The position numbers and the translations under genes are program-made. Shown here one piece after another: positions 18,827 to 27,198 of a stretch of DNA of 64,000 nucleotides; within the stretch, counting starts at the first letter, position 1; each line of letters starts with the position of its first letter. The notes under the pieces were generated by a model that saw nothing but the letters and a program-made list of their open reading frames with translations, was not told the DNA's origin and did no database searches. Source of the DNA: Paludibacteraceae bacterium (GTDB taxonomy: Bacteria; Bacteroidota; Bacteroidia; Bacteroidales; Paludibacteraceae); contig JAGCFX010000070.1 of assembly GCA_017649925.1 (NCBI GenBank), positions 1 to 64,000 on the forward strand. The letters are read 5' to 3'.

Positions 18827-19709
18827 CGAAGAGGTTATCGCAGAGTTGATGCGACGCTTGACGGCTGTTGTGGAAGCGATGGTAAAGGACTATGAGATTA
18901 TTCTGGTTGATGACGGCAGTCGTGACCGTTCGTGGCTGGTGATGAACGAAGAGAAGAAACAGTATCCACGCCTCCGTATTGCCCGTTTGAGCCGTAATTT
19001 CGGGCAACAGAATGCTATTGCAGCGGGACTGTCATTGACAACAAAAGAACTTATCGTGTTGATGGATAGTGATTTACAGGACCGTCCGGAAGATATTCCT
19101 ACGCTTATTGATGCCTTGTTGTCAGAAAAAGAAGCAACAATGGCAATTGCTCAATGGGAGAAACGTAAGGATAGCCGGCTGAAGATAGCTGTGTCGCGTC
19201 TATTCCAGCATGTTAGCAATCGAATCACTGATATCCACACCATGCCGCGTTTGGGTATCTTCCGCGTGATGAAGAAGAGTGTAGTAGATGAGTTGCGAAA
19301 CTTCCCCGAGCGTACGGCTACAGCGGTCAGTCTGTTGTATTATATCGGCAACAGATATGTGGCAGTGCCGCTAAAACGTGATGCACGATTTGCAGGAAAG
19401 AGTGGGTATAACCTCCGTAAAATGTTAGCGCTCACTTTTGCGCGCATATTTTCCTTCTCCATGTTTCCGATTCGCCTTGTGACCTATCTTGGTGCGATGC
19501 TTTGCGTAGGAAGCATGATTGGGGCGCTGGCGCTTATCATCTATAAACTGATGGGCAATGTGTTGGCAGGGTGGACTAGCATGATGGTGCTCATGCTCTT
19601 CCTCTTCGGACTTAATTTTGCGTTCTTGGGGGTACTTGGAGAATATATCGGGCGTATTTTCTTGGAAACCAAACAACGTCCTAACTTCATCATTGAACAA
19701 GTATTATGA
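18780..19709 (+). CDS. Glycosyltransferase family 2 with C-terminal membrane helices
   Basis: A 309-residue GT2 of the dolichyl-phosphate-mannose-synthase/ArnC/GtrB type. Motifs: SVVVPIYNDEEV, EIILVDDGSRDRS, LIVLMDSDLQDRPEDI (DxD-like site) and a C-terminal pair of membrane helices (VTYLGAMLCVGSMIGALALI and a later one). Such enzymes load a sugar on undecaprenyl phosphate at the cytoplasmic face; a flippase and a GT-C enzyme then use it. Both partners are plausible here: the SMR pair and the large membrane proteins. ATG 18780 overlaps the ATP-grasp gene by 47 nt. Confidence 0.9.
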   Translation: MKYSQSLSVVVPIYNDEEVIAELMRRLTAVVEAMVKDYEIILVDDGSRDRSWLVMNEEKKQYPRLRIARLSRNFGQQNAIAAGLSLTTKELIVLMDSDLQDRPEDIPTLIDALLSEKEATMAIAQWEKRKDSRLKIAVSRLFQHVSNRITDIHTMPRLGIFRVMKKSVVDELRNFPERTATAVSLLYYIGNRYVAVPLKRDARFAGKSGYNLRKMLALTFARIFSFSMFPIRLVTYLGAMLCVGSMIGALALIIYKLMGNVLAGWTSMMVLMLFLFGLNFAFLGVLGEYIGRIFLETKQRPNFIIEQVL

Positions 19710-20365
19710 GTAGAAAAGTAGCTATATTAGGCGGTTTGGGAAACGGTGCAGTGGTGGCGGCCGCGATAGAACATGCGCGGCGCTTAGGTGCCACCGATTT
19801 GGAAGTGGCGGGTTTTCTCAATGACCGTGCAGAGGTAGGAGAATATATCGATATGTTCCCTGTTATCGGACGACTGGAAGATACCAAGCGTCTGTTGGAC
19901 GAAGGCTATTGGTTTATCAATACTATTCTTCGTATCGATGGCAACAGAGAGCGCATTGCTATGTTTGAGGCCTTGAATATACCGGACGACAGACTCGCCT
20001 CGTTTGTGCATCCGATGGCTTATGTGGCACCTTCAGTACAGTTAGGCGTCGGTACTATCGTCATGCCCAACGTGTCGATGTCACCCGGCACGAAGTTAGG
20101 CAAAGGTTCTATCATGATGGTCGGCGCAATGATGGGACATGACAACGAAGTAGGGGAGTTCTGTCATATTGCCGCCCAAGCAGCTGTGGGCAGTTACCTG
20201 AATATTGGCAAAGGTGTGCATATCGGACTCAATGCCACGGTACGCGAGAACTTAACCATTGGAGACTATGCTACACTCGGCATGGGCTCTGTGCTCACAA
20301 AGAATATTGGTAACAACGAAATATGGGCAGGAAACCCTGCTAAATTCTTACGTTATGCGAATTAA
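19706..20365 (+). CDS. NeuD/PglD-like sugar O/N-acyltransferase
   Basis: A 219-residue two-domain acyltransferase: an N-terminal Rossmann-like PglD domain (AILGGLGNGAVVAAAIEHA) and a left-handed beta-helix of hexapeptide repeats (from VQLGVGTIVMPNV through GIGKG-type turns to WAGNPAKFLR). PglD and NeuD members acetylate amino-sugars using acetyl-CoA. Next to the WecE-like aminotransferase this fits acetylation of the 4-amino group made by that enzyme; that is inference. Its start overlaps GT2 by 4 nt and its stop overlaps the first SMR gene by 11 nt. Confidence 0.87.
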   Translation: MSRKVAILGGLGNGAVVAAAIEHARRLGATDLEVAGFLNDRAEVGEYIDMFPVIGRLEDTKRLLDEGYWFINTILRIDGNRERIAMFEALNIPDDRLASFVHPMAYVAPSVQLGVGTIVMPNVSMSPGTKLGKGSIMMVGAMMGHDNEVGEFCHIAAQAAVGSYLNIGKGVHIGLNATVRENLTIGDYATLGMGSVLTKNIGNNEIWAGNPAKFLRYAN

Positions 20366-20693
20366 ATGGACCGACATATTGGTGCTTATCGGCATCAACA
20401 TGATTTATGCCTGCGTAGGCATCTGCACGAAGACGGCGGCGCAATATACAGCTTTGTCATGGCCGTATTTGTTGTGGTTTGGCGGAGCAGTGGTGATCAT
20501 TGCGCTCTACGCGCTTTTATGGCAACAGGTATTACGCCGCATTGAAATCAGTACTGCCTACATGTTCAAGGGCACAACGCTGATATTTACGATGCTTATC
20601 GCGGCATTGCTGTTCGGCGAGACCATCACGATCCCGAATATAATCGGATCGCTTATCATTGTTAGTGGAATTGTAATCTTGGCGCGCTCATGA
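20355..20693 (+). CDS. Small SMR/EamA-like membrane protein, first of a pair
   Basis: A 112-residue four-helix membrane protein resembling the EmrE/ArnE-ArnF and half-EamA proteins. The start at ATG 20355 (MRIKWTDILVLIG) is preferred; the longer in-frame start lies within the acyltransferase gene. Helix 3-4 text such as RRIEISTAYMFKGTTLIFTMLIAALLFGE is typical of SMR proteins, which form antiparallel or heteromeric dimers. It overlaps the next gene by 4 nt, as in arnE-arnF. A lipid-linked sugar flippase is the likely role here; drug export is possible. Confidence 0.8.
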   Translation: MRIKWTDILVLIGINMIYACVGICTKTAAQYTALSWPYLLWFGGAVVIIALYALLWQQVLRRIEISTAYMFKGTTLIFTMLIAALLFGETITIPNIIGSLIIVSGIVILARS

Positions 20694-21025
20694 CATACAT
20701 TTTAATCGCATTATTATCAGTTTTTATCGCTTCGTGCGCGCAGATGCTGCTCAAGCGGTCGGCACGTTATCAGCATAAGCACTGGTGGCGTCAATATGTC
20801 AACGGCTGGGTGATTGTTGGTTACGGGGTATTGTTTATGACTATGGTGCTCAATATATGGTGCATGCATAACGGATTGCAACTCAAGCAGTTGGGCGTTA
20901 TTGAAAGCATGGCATATTTCTTCGTGCCGGCTTTGTCATGGTTCTTGTTTCATGAATCAATCAATAAGCGCAAAGCGCTTGCAATAGGAGTAATTATTGT
21001 TGGAGTAATTGTCTTTTTCTTATGA
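20690..21025 (+). CDS. Small SMR/EamA-like membrane protein, second of a pair
   Basis: A 111-residue four-helix partner of the preceding gene, with LLSVFIASCAQMLLKRSA as helix 1 and LGVIESMAYFFVPALSWFLFHESINKRK around helices 3-4. The GVIESMAYFFVP region matches the part of SMR/EamA proteins that follows the dimer interface. It overlaps both neighbours by 4 nt. Together the pair would make an eight-helix heterodimer of the ArnEF kind. I see no selective residue that fixes a substrate. Confidence 0.8.
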   Translation: MTYILIALLSVFIASCAQMLLKRSARYQHKHWWRQYVNGWVIVGYGVLFMTMVLNIWCMHNGLQLKQLGVIESMAYFFVPALSWFLFHESINKRKALAIGVIIVGVIVFFL

Positions 21026-22149
21026 TCAATTTCAATCAACCTCATCTCACGGGCAAGGAAGCCCATTATATGTACGAAGCCGTTTATGCGGGTAAGTTGT
21101 CCGGTAACGGGCGGTTTACCAAAGCGTGTCAGGCATGGTTTGAACAGCGTTACGGTTTCCGCAAAACACTCCTGACGACTTCCGGAACAGACGCCTTGGA
21201 GATGTGCGCCATGCTATGCAATCTCAAACCCGGAGATGAAGTTATCGTGCCCAGTTATACGTTTGTTTCTACGGCACTGGCTTTTCTGCGTGAGGGTGCG
21301 AAAGTGGTGTTTGCGGATAGCATGAAGCGCAATCCGAACATCGATGCCGAGACGTTGGAGGCACTGATTACTCCGCATACAAAAGTTATCGTGCCGGTTC
21401 ATTATGCCGGCGTGGCCTGTGATATGGACGCCATTATGGCTATTGCCAAGAAACATAACCTCCTTGTCGTTGAGGATGCCGCACAAGCCATTGATGCTAC
21501 ATACAAAGGCAAACCGTTAGGCGCTATCGGGCACCTCGCCGCTTTCTCGTTTCATGAGACGAAGAACATCACCGCCGGCGGAGAAGGAGGTTTGCTGGTG
21601 GTCAACGATGAGCGTTTCGTGCGTCGCGCAGAGATATTGTGGGAGAAAGGAACCAATAGGGCTGAGTTTTTCCGCGGGGAAGTGAATAAATACGGTTGGG
21701 TGGATATGGGCTCGTCCTTCTTGCCCAGCGAAGTGAATGCTGCGTTCTTGTGGGCGCAATTGGAGAATATTGATGAGATTCAAACGAAACGTAAGGTCCT
21801 GTGGGAAACTTACTATAAGTGCCTCAAACCATTGGCCGACAAAGGCTGTTTCTCCTTGCCGGATATCCCGGACTACGCTTCCAACAATGCACACATGTTC
21901 TATCTTGTGTTGCCGAATCTGGAGGCGCGCACCGGACTCATCAAACATCTGAAAGAGAATGGTGTTTGTGCTGTTTTCCATTATTTGAGCTTGCATTCCA
22001 GCCCGTATTACAAGTCTAAGCATGACGGTCGAGAACTGCTGCAGTGTGACCGCTATGCGGATTGTTTAGTGCGTTTGCCGCTTTTCTTTGACCTATCAAC
22101 GGACGAAGTGAATCACATATGCGATTTGATCGCCGCATATTATCAGTAA
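21022..22149 (+). CDS. wecE: dTDP-4-amino-4,6-dideoxygalactose transaminase (WecE/RffA type)
   Basis: A 375-residue DegT/DnrJ/EryC1 PLP aminotransferase. The whole sequence follows E. coli WecE: GKLSGNGRFTKAC near the N-terminus, PSYTFVSTA, VVEDAAQAIDATYKGK, and FHETKNITAGGEGGLL with the PLP lysine; RAEILWEKGTNRAEFFRG and VFHYLSLHSSP follow. WecE makes dTDP-Fuc4N from dTDP-4-keto-6-deoxyglucose. No rmlA or rmlB is in the window, though the 12.7 kb nucleotidyltransferase may be related. It points to a Fuc4N-like sugar in the surface glycan. The end overlaps the next gene by 31 nt. Confidence 0.88.
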   Translation: MINFNQPHLTGKEAHYMYEAVYAGKLSGNGRFTKACQAWFEQRYGFRKTLLTTSGTDALEMCAMLCNLKPGDEVIVPSYTFVSTALAFLREGAKVVFADSMKRNPNIDAETLEALITPHTKVIVPVHYAGVACDMDAIMAIAKKHNLLVVEDAAQAIDATYKGKPLGAIGHLAAFSFHETKNITAGGEGGLLVVNDERFVRRAEILWEKGTNRAEFFRGEVNKYGWVDMGSSFLPSEVNAAFLWAQLENIDEIQTKRKVLWETYYKCLKPLADKGCFSLPDIPDYASNNAHMFYLVLPNLEARTGLIKHLKENGVCAVFHYLSLHSSPYYKSKHDGRELLQCDRYADCLVRLPLFFDLSTDEVNHICDLIAAYYQ

Positions 22150-23642
22150 TACCGCTCCTATGCGCGTTGGCGTGGACTCTGTGGTTCGTATTTGCGGGCT
22201 TTGGCAATCATCAAGACCCGCTATATTGGTTGTATAAATACGAGCACTTAGAAGGCGGCTGGCTGGCGGCAGGAACACTACTTACGGGTGGAGCAATTGT
22301 CAAACTCTTCGGTGCTCAACTGTTACCTTTACGACTTGCCGGTTGGTTGTGTGTTGTGATGGCGATAGCGCTGCCGTATTGTTTCCTGTTAGACAGAGAG
22401 CAACGTCGAAGCAATCTCCATTGGCTGGCACTCACGTTTTGCCTGATGGGATACGGTGCTTTTCAGGAGTTCAGTCCCGGCACATTGTCTATACTGCTTC
22501 TGTCGCTTTTGTGGGTAACGCAGTCGCCTTTTGTCTTGGGCTTAGCAGTCGCGGTGCGATTTCCGAATATCTTGGCGCTGCTCGTTCTTGTTCCGCTATG
22601 GCGCAAACGCAGCCTTTGGAATATTCCTATTGCTGCAGTCACTGCCGGAATAGTCTATCTGTTAGGCTATTGGCTCATCACACCAGCCGTGATGGATACG
22701 GCGATGACGAGTCATGACATCTTCGCCATGTTAACAAAACTCTGGGAGAACGGCGGTAAGCTAATCGGTTTTATGATACTTGCTGTCGGCGTTCTTGCCA
22801 TCGGGGAGAAAATCAAAAATTACCAATCATTCATCACCCATCACCCATTACCCATTTTCTCTCTTTTTGTATCCTTGGCGCTCGTATATTTTACGCTCTA
22901 TGCCTTCAACCCTTTCCAGTGGTATAATACCGATCTTACCTATTGCATTTCGGCACTGGTGCTGGTTATTGCAGGCTATTCATACATTTTAAATCGGACG
23001 CCAAATATCCTTATTGGCGCAGCTATTCTTGTTGTAGCCACCTTAGGTACAGACACAGCGTGGCTCAAGTTGTTCCCTGCTGTACTTTGCCTGTTACCCG
23101 TAGCGGCGGTGCAGTACGAGCCATTTCTCAAACGTTACCTGTTCATCGTTCTGTTAGGGCTCACGGCGGTGGCAATGATGCGTATGAGTACGAATAGTGT
23201 AGGGCAGAGTAACCTAACCAAAGCAACCACTGTAGCATCCGTAGCACCTTACCAAGGTATTGCTATACGCGGAGCGGAACAGAACCGCTTGCAGCAATAT
23301 AAGCAGGATTACCAATTGCTCAATGATTCAATCCATTGTTCCATCTTGGCAGTCGGACAGGAAAACCACCTTATGCGTGCGGTGACAGGCTGCGAGGCGG
23401 CACGATTCAATGAGTTCTGGTCAAATATCTTCGATTCCGTCTATACCGCCAGATATCGCGAGATTATACAGACGGAGCGACCAATCGTCTTCTGTTCTTT
23501 CTCTCCGCAATTCAAGACAAAACCTGTTTATCAGGACAAACAAAGTCGCATGGAGAACATGCTGCTCGAGCAAGGCTATACGGCCATTGACCGCAGCCAA
23601 CACAAATACATGATTTATATTCCGCAAGAAAATAGAGAATAA
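22119..23642 (+). CDS. Polytopic membrane protein, GT-C-like
   Basis: A 507-residue protein with roughly 11 hydrophobic segments and a soluble C-terminal stretch of about 110 residues. The first loop contains GFGNHQDPLYWLYKYEHLEGGW, whose acidic residues and position resemble GT39/PMT-like enzymes that move a polyprenyl-linked sugar or lipid. It is the last gene of the glycan run and overlaps wecE by 31 nt. Residues about 230-240 (NYQSFITHHPLPIF) are encoded by a low-complexity ATCACCC/ATTACCC repeat at 22812-22853, which looks like an in-frame insertion between two helices. Confidence 0.65.
   Translation: MRFDRRILSVIPLLCALAWTLWFVFAGFGNHQDPLYWLYKYEHLEGGWLAAGTLLTGGAIVKLFGAQLLPLRLAGWLCVVMAIALPYCFLLDREQRRSNLHWLALTFCLMGYGAFQEFSPGTLSILLLSLLWVTQSPFVLGLAVAVRFPNILALLVLVPLWRKRSLWNIPIAAVTAGIVYLLGYWLITPAVMDTAMTSHDIFAMLTKLWENGGKLIGFMILAVGVLAIGEKIKNYQSFITHHPLPIFSLFVSLALVYFTLYAFNPFQWYNTDLTYCISALVLVIAGYSYILNRTPNILIGAAILVVATLGTDTAWLKLFPAVLCLLPVAAVQYEPFLKRYLFIVLLGLTAVAMMRMSTNSVGQSNLTKATTVASVAPYQGIAIRGAEQNRLQQYKQDYQLLNDSIHCSILAVGQENHLMRAVTGCEAARFNEFWSNIFDSVYTARYREIIQTERPIVFCSFSPQFKTKPVYQDKQSRMENMLLEQGYTAIDRSQHKYMIYIPQENRE
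22812..22853 (+). repeat. Low-complexity repeat inside a membrane-protein gene
   Basis: Degenerate units around CATCACC/CATTACC run for about 40 nt without breaking the frame. Similar CATTTAC units occur between metK and its leader at 26919-26956. The loop it encodes is hydrophilic and lies between hydrophobic segments. Confidence 0.6.
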
Positions 23643-23648
23643 GCAGTT

Positions 23649-24680
23649 ATGTTAAAGAAGTACGACGATATCATGCGCGACCTGCGCGCGGGCACGTATG
23701 CGCCTATTTATATATTGTGTGGCGAAGAACCTTATTATGTGGACCGCGTTTATGATTTCATTGCAGATAATGCGTTGGACGAGATGGCGCGGGAGTTTGA
23801 TCAGCAGATTGTCTATGGACGCGATTTACAAGGTGCAGACATAGCGCCTGTTATTGGTGCTGCGCGGGGTTTTGCCATGATGGGAGGACGCAAAGTAATC
23901 ATCGTGCGAGAAGCACAGACGATCAAGAAGTGGGATGCGTTGGCTGCTTATCTTGATAACCTTATGCCGCAAACGGTGCTAGTCATTTGTTATAACGGTA
24001 AACCCGACAAACGGCAAGGCGTTTGGAAGAATGCTTCGGAACATCCGCAGGTCGTTTGGCTGCAGTCCGATAAATTGCGGGATTACGAAGTAGAGCGTTG
24101 GATAAATGCCTATATAGCGGATTTCAAAACCCAACATCCGGAAGTGTCCATCGACCCGAAGATAACGCCTCTGCTGGCGGATTACCTGGGAACGGACTTA
24201 TCGGCTATCGTTGGCGCATTGCAGAAACTGATCGATGGTCGTCCGGAAGGTGTTAACGTTATCGACACGGCGCTTGTGGAGCGGAATATTGGCATTTCAA
24301 AGGACTATAACATTATCGAATTGCAAACGGCATTGATACGCGGTGATGTGGTCAAAGCGAATCGTATTACGCAGTATTTCGCATCCAGCAAAGACCATCC
24401 GATGATTCGTGAACTCGCGCCACTCTTTACGTTCTTTTCCAATCTGCTCATGTATCATTACCTGCCCGATAAGAGTCAGGCAGTTGTGGCAAGAGAACTG
24501 GGTATCAACCCGTATTTCGTCAAGGATTATGCGGCGGCAGCGAAGCGCTATCCTGCCGGAAAGACATTCTTAATTGTCGGCTACCTCCGCGAGACGGATG
24601 CGCGGCTGAAGGGAATCAACAACTCCTCCGCCAAGGACGCCGATCTGTGGAAAGAACTGATTTACCGTATCTTGCACTAA
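23649..24680 (+). CDS. holA: DNA polymerase III subunit delta
   Basis: The delta subunit of the clamp loader opens the beta sliding clamp at the replication fork. The 343 residues begin LRAGTYAPIYILCGEEPYYVDRV, the usual N-terminal domain with a Walker-A-like but non-functional loop; DLSAIVGALQKL and later helices form the C-terminal collar domain. Its last 111 nt overlap, on the opposite strand, the 3' end of the DUF4296 gene. It starts 6 nt after the glycan locus but is functionally separate. Confidence 0.92.
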   Translation: MLKKYDDIMRDLRAGTYAPIYILCGEEPYYVDRVYDFIADNALDEMAREFDQQIVYGRDLQGADIAPVIGAARGFAMMGGRKVIIVREAQTIKKWDALAAYLDNLMPQTVLVICYNGKPDKRQGVWKNASEHPQVVWLQSDKLRDYEVERWINAYIADFKTQHPEVSIDPKITPLLADYLGTDLSAIVGALQKLIDGRPEGVNVIDTALVERNIGISKDYNIIELQTALIRGDVVKANRITQYFASSKDHPMIRELAPLFTFFSNLLMYHYLPDKSQAVVARELGINPYFVKDYAAAAKRYPAGKTFLIVGYLRETDARLKGINNSSAKDADLWKELIYRILH

Positions 24681-25157
24681 CGGTCGCTCGTTCCAAGTAT
24701 GAATATAGCCGTGTTGTGTTACCCACAGCACGCTGTCTAAGTCAGCTTTGCAGAATCTTGGTTTCGGTTGCTGCGCCAACGAATCGGTCATTGCCATCGG
24801 CGTGAGGTTCAGTTCGCTCTCATGTTCTAAAAGGAAGACTCTTTCTTCTTCCCGCAAGTCCGCCAGCACTTTCGGATAGATTTTGTCAAACAGTTGAGGA
24901 TGAGCAGTGTACCATACAAGCGACGAATCGAACTGTGCTTGCGTGATGCCGTGTTTCTCCAGCACTTGGGCATAGTAGATCTGCCGTGCTTCTTCGTTGC
25001 CATACTGCAGACCGTAAATCTGCAGCAACGCGTCCGTCTTATGCAGATCTTCCATCAGCATCCGCATCTCGTGTGACGACAAGATGCCGCGCGGACGACA
25101 GCCGACCAGCGAAACGGCACATAGAACAAGGACAAATATGTATAGCCGCCATCTCAT
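24570..25157 (-). CDS. DUF4296 domain lipoprotein
   Basis: A 195-residue predicted lipoprotein with signal peptide and lipobox SLVGC (Cys at about residue 20). Residues about 25-110 match DUF4296, a Bacteroidota family of unknown function (HEMRMLMEDLHKTDALLQ, then QIYYAQVLEKHGITQAQFDSS in adjacent blocks). The C-terminal 37 residues are encoded by DNA that is also the 3' end of holA on the other strand. That tail is probably a late extension. Its start overlaps the lspA end by 4 nt; metK-lspA-DUF4296 form one minus-strand operon. Confidence 0.85.
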   Translation of the reverse strand: MRWRLYIFVLVLCAVSLVGCRPRGILSSHEMRMLMEDLHKTDALLQIYGLQYGNEEARQIYYAQVLEKHGITQAQFDSSLVWYTAHPQLFDKIYPKVLADLREEERVFLLEHESELNLTPMAMTDSLAQQPKPRFCKADLDSVLWVTQHGYIHTWNERPLVQDTVNQFFPQIGVLGGGVVDSLQPRIRLAEVADN

Positions 25158-25714
25158 TTTAGATCACGATTCAGATCTTTCAGGTAGAAGAGTAGGATTA
25201 TGATCACCGAGCAAGTGATGCAACTATCCGCGAAGTTAAACACAGGTCGGAAGAAAACCACTTCGCCTGCGCTGTTGTGAATCAACGGGAAGTAGAACAT
25301 GTCCACTACGCGACCATAGAACCAACTTGTGCCTTGGAATAGCTTGCCGTAGAATACGCAGTCAATGATGTTTCCTAAAGCGCCGGCAATGATGAAAGCT
25401 ATCGTCGCGATATAACCTGTTCGCGCATGTTGTTTGTAGATTAGTGTGTGGATATACCATCCCAACAGACCTACCGCCGCCAGACGGAACAGCGTCAATG
25501 CCAACTTGCTGAACCACTCGATGCCGAAAGCCATGCCGTTGTTCTCTACGTAGCATAACCAAAACCACGAGAATACCTCGCGACTCTCGCCTAACGCAAA
25601 ATGATAGACCACACTCAGTTTGATGACTTGGTCAATGACCAACGCACCGACAACGATGCCAATTACAAGCCAAACGAGGCCTTTACTTCTTCCAGTCTGT
25701 TCAATTTCTCCCAT
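25154..25714 (-). CDS. lspA: Lipoprotein signal peptidase (signal peptidase II)
   Basis: Cleaves signal peptides of diacylglyceryl-modified prolipoproteins in the inner membrane. The 186 residues have four helices. The two catalytic Asp motifs are present: [12 protein letters not shown] (first Asp) and FNFADSCIT (second Asp). The start at 25714 lies inside metK, overlapping it by 52 nt; no good start exists further in before the first helix. Its product acts on lipoproteins such as its neighbour DUF4296. Confidence 0.95.
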   Translation of the reverse strand: MGEIEQTGRSKGLVWLVIGIVVGALVIDQVIKLSVVYHFALGESREVFSWFWLCYVENNGMAFGIEWFSKLALTLFRLAAVGLLGWYIHTLIYKQHARTGYIATIAFIIAGALGNIIDCVFYGKLFQGTSWFYGRVVDMFYFPLIHNSAGEVVFFRPVFNFADSCITCSVIIILLFYLKDLNRDLK

Positions 25715-26916
25715 GTGAATAACTCTACTTCGCGTGTATATTCGTTTCCGTCCGCATCAAGGAATGTCTTTGTCACTACCTCGTTGGTGCGACCTACATG
25801 TCCGTATTTGGCAGTCTCTTCATACATTGGTTGCGTCAGTTTGAGGTCGCGAATAATAGCAGCAGGGCGCAAATCAAACAACTTCGCAACGACTTGCGCT
25901 ATCTCCGCATCACTCTTGTTCACTTGCGCTGTGCCGTAGGTGTTGACGTATAACGAGACAGGTTCTGCTACGCCGATGGCATAACTCACTTGCACCAATG
26001 CCTCGTGTGCCACACCGGCAGCAACCAGGTGTTTGGCTATCCAGCGTGCCGCATATGCAGCCGAACGGTCCACTTTCGATGGGTCTTTACCGCTGAAAGC
26101 TCCGCCGCCGTGAGCACCGCGTCCTCCGTAGGTATCTACGATGATCTTACGCCCCGTCAGACCTGTATCGCCGTGAGGACCGCCGATTACAAAGTTCCCC
26201 GTCGGATTAACCAGTAATTTCGCGTTCTTATCTGCCAAAAAGTCGTGGAGTAGGTGACCATAACGCGAGTCACGTTTGGCTACGCGAGGCAGTAAGATAT
26301 CTATGATATCGCGTTTGATCATCTCCGGCGTCACGCCTTCGTCATGTTGCGTACTTAGCACAATGGTATCAATACGTACCGGGCGGTTCTGCTCGTCGTA
26401 TTCGATAGTTACTTGACTCTTACTATCCGGACGAAGGTACGTCATTTGTTTGCCTTCCTTGCGGATGCGCGCCAGCGTATAAACGAGCGTGTGGGCCAAG
26501 TCCAAGGTTAATGGCATGAAGTTATCCGTCTCGTCGGTGGCATATCCGAACATCATGCCTTGGTCTCCTGCGCCTTGTTCCTCGCCTTCTGCGCGCTCCA
26601 CACCTCGGTTGATGTCCTGACTCTGCGCATGCAGAGCGGTCAGAATGCCGCAACTCTCCGCCTCGAACTTATACTCCGCTTTTGTGTAGCCGATATCGGC
26701 TATCGTCTTGCGTACCACGCGTTGGATATCTACCCAACCGTCACAACTCACTTCGCCGGCAATCACTACTTGACCGGTGGTACACAGCGTCTCGCATGCC
26801 ACGTGAGCACGCGGGTCTTGTGCCAATATATTATCCAAGATAGCGTCCGATATCTGGTCGCTTACCTTGTCCGGGTGTCCTTCCGACACCGATTCAGATG
26901 TAAATAAATAATGCAT
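25663..26916 (-). CDS. metK: S-adenosylmethionine synthetase
   Basis: Makes S-adenosylmethionine from methionine and ATP. The 417-residue enzyme starts [17 protein letters not shown], carries [10 protein letters not shown], the [22 protein letters not shown]-loop-like region in parts, and [10 protein letters not shown] prefer ATG 26916; the ORF could start 15 nt earlier, but MVNVF is encoded by a CATTTAC repeat. The leader contains a predicted SAM-II riboswitch and a terminator, which would shut expression off when SAM is plentiful. The 3' end overlaps lspA by 52 nt. Confidence 0.96.
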   Translation of the reverse strand: MHYLFTSESVSEGHPDKVSDQISDAILDNILAQDPRAHVACETLCTTGQVVIAGEVSCDGWVDIQRVVRKTIADIGYTKAEYKFEAESCGILTALHAQSQDINRGVERAEGEEQGAGDQGMMFGYATDETDNFMPLTLDLAHTLVYTLARIRKEGKQMTYLRPDSKSQVTIEYDEQNRPVRIDTIVLSTQHDEGVTPEMIKRDIIDILLPRVAKRDSRYGHLLHDFLADKNAKLLVNPTGNFVIGGPHGDTGLTGRKIIVDTYGGRGAHGGGAFSGKDPSKVDRSAAYAARWIAKHLVAAGVAHEALVQVSYAIGVAEPVSLYVNTYGTAQVNKSDAEIAQVVAKLFDLRPAAIIRDLKLTQPMYEETAKYGHVGRTNEVVTKTFLDADGNEYTREVELFTWEKLNRLEEVKASFGL

Positions 26917-26918
26917 AA

Positions 26919-26956
26919 AGACATTTACCATTTAGTCATTTACCATTTACCATTTG
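26919..26956. repeat. CATTTAC tandem-like repeat before metK
   Basis: Several copies of CATTTAC/CATTTAG, partly in tandem, lie between the leader terminator and the metK start. They may add a spurious five-residue in-frame extension to metK. Confidence 0.6.
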
Positions 26957-26968
26957 AGGTTAAATGGC

Positions 26969-27003
26969 AAAATAAAACCACAAGTGACTGTTTGGTCTTG
27001 TGG
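26969..27003 (-). terminator. Terminator in the metK leader
   Basis: On the minus strand, CCACAAG / CTTGTGG form a perfect seven-base-pair stem around a 12-nt loop, followed by TTTTATTTT. It lies directly 3' of the predicted riboswitch and 53 nt before the metK start, so it can act as the expression platform. Confidence 0.85.
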
Positions 27004-27058
27004 CACAATTTTTAGCATTTTTTTAGAGGTTGCAAGCAGTCAAATCCATCCTCTTTCC
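27002..27058 (-). promoter_or_regulatory. SAM-II riboswitch (predicted) controlling metK
   Basis: Read on the minus strand, a five-base-pair stem AGAGG / CCTCT closes a loop holding GATTTGA and CTTGCAA. It is followed by TAAAAAAAT and GCTAAAAA. These four blocks, their order and spacing match the SAM-II aptamer, in which GATTTGA and CTTGCA lie in the first loop and GCTAAA in the 3' pseudoknot strand. It sits in a leader of about 148 nt of a SAM synthetase gene. I could not fold it or score it against a covariance model. Confidence 0.82.
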
Positions 27059-27069
27059 AAAATCGACTG

Positions 27070-27100
27070 CAAAGGTACTGCTTTTTTTCCAAATATGCAA
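27070..27100 (-). promoter_or_regulatory. Promoter for metK-lspA-DUF4296
   Basis: Minus strand: TTG at 27100-27098, 20 nt, TACCTTTG at 27077-27070, then CAGTC. Transcription would start near 27064, a few bases before the riboswitch stem. It is divergent from the promoter at 27140. Confidence 0.85.
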
Positions 27101-27139
27101 GTGCGCACGCGTTTTTTTCTTAAAATTCTCATTTTTCTC

Positions 27140-27170
27140 TTGCATATATCAAAGATTATTTGTAATTTTG
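27140..27170 (+). promoter_or_regulatory. Promoter for the DUF4160/DUF2442 pair
   Basis: TTG at 27140, 20-nt spacer starting CATATATC, TAATTTTG at 27163-27170, then CAGGC. The leader to ATG 27199 is about 25 nt. Confidence 0.8.
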
Positions 27171-27198
27171 CAGGCAAAATTGAAAATCACATTTAATT

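Noticed and set aside
20355..21025. A single EamA transporter gene broken by a frameshift
   Set aside because: Each half has its own start and stop with a 4-nt ATGA overlap and four helices, as in arnE-arnF pairs, so two genes are more likely.
26954..27196. + strand ORF of 80 residues
   Set aside because: It runs through the metK leader terminator, the riboswitch and both divergent promoters and lacks coding character.
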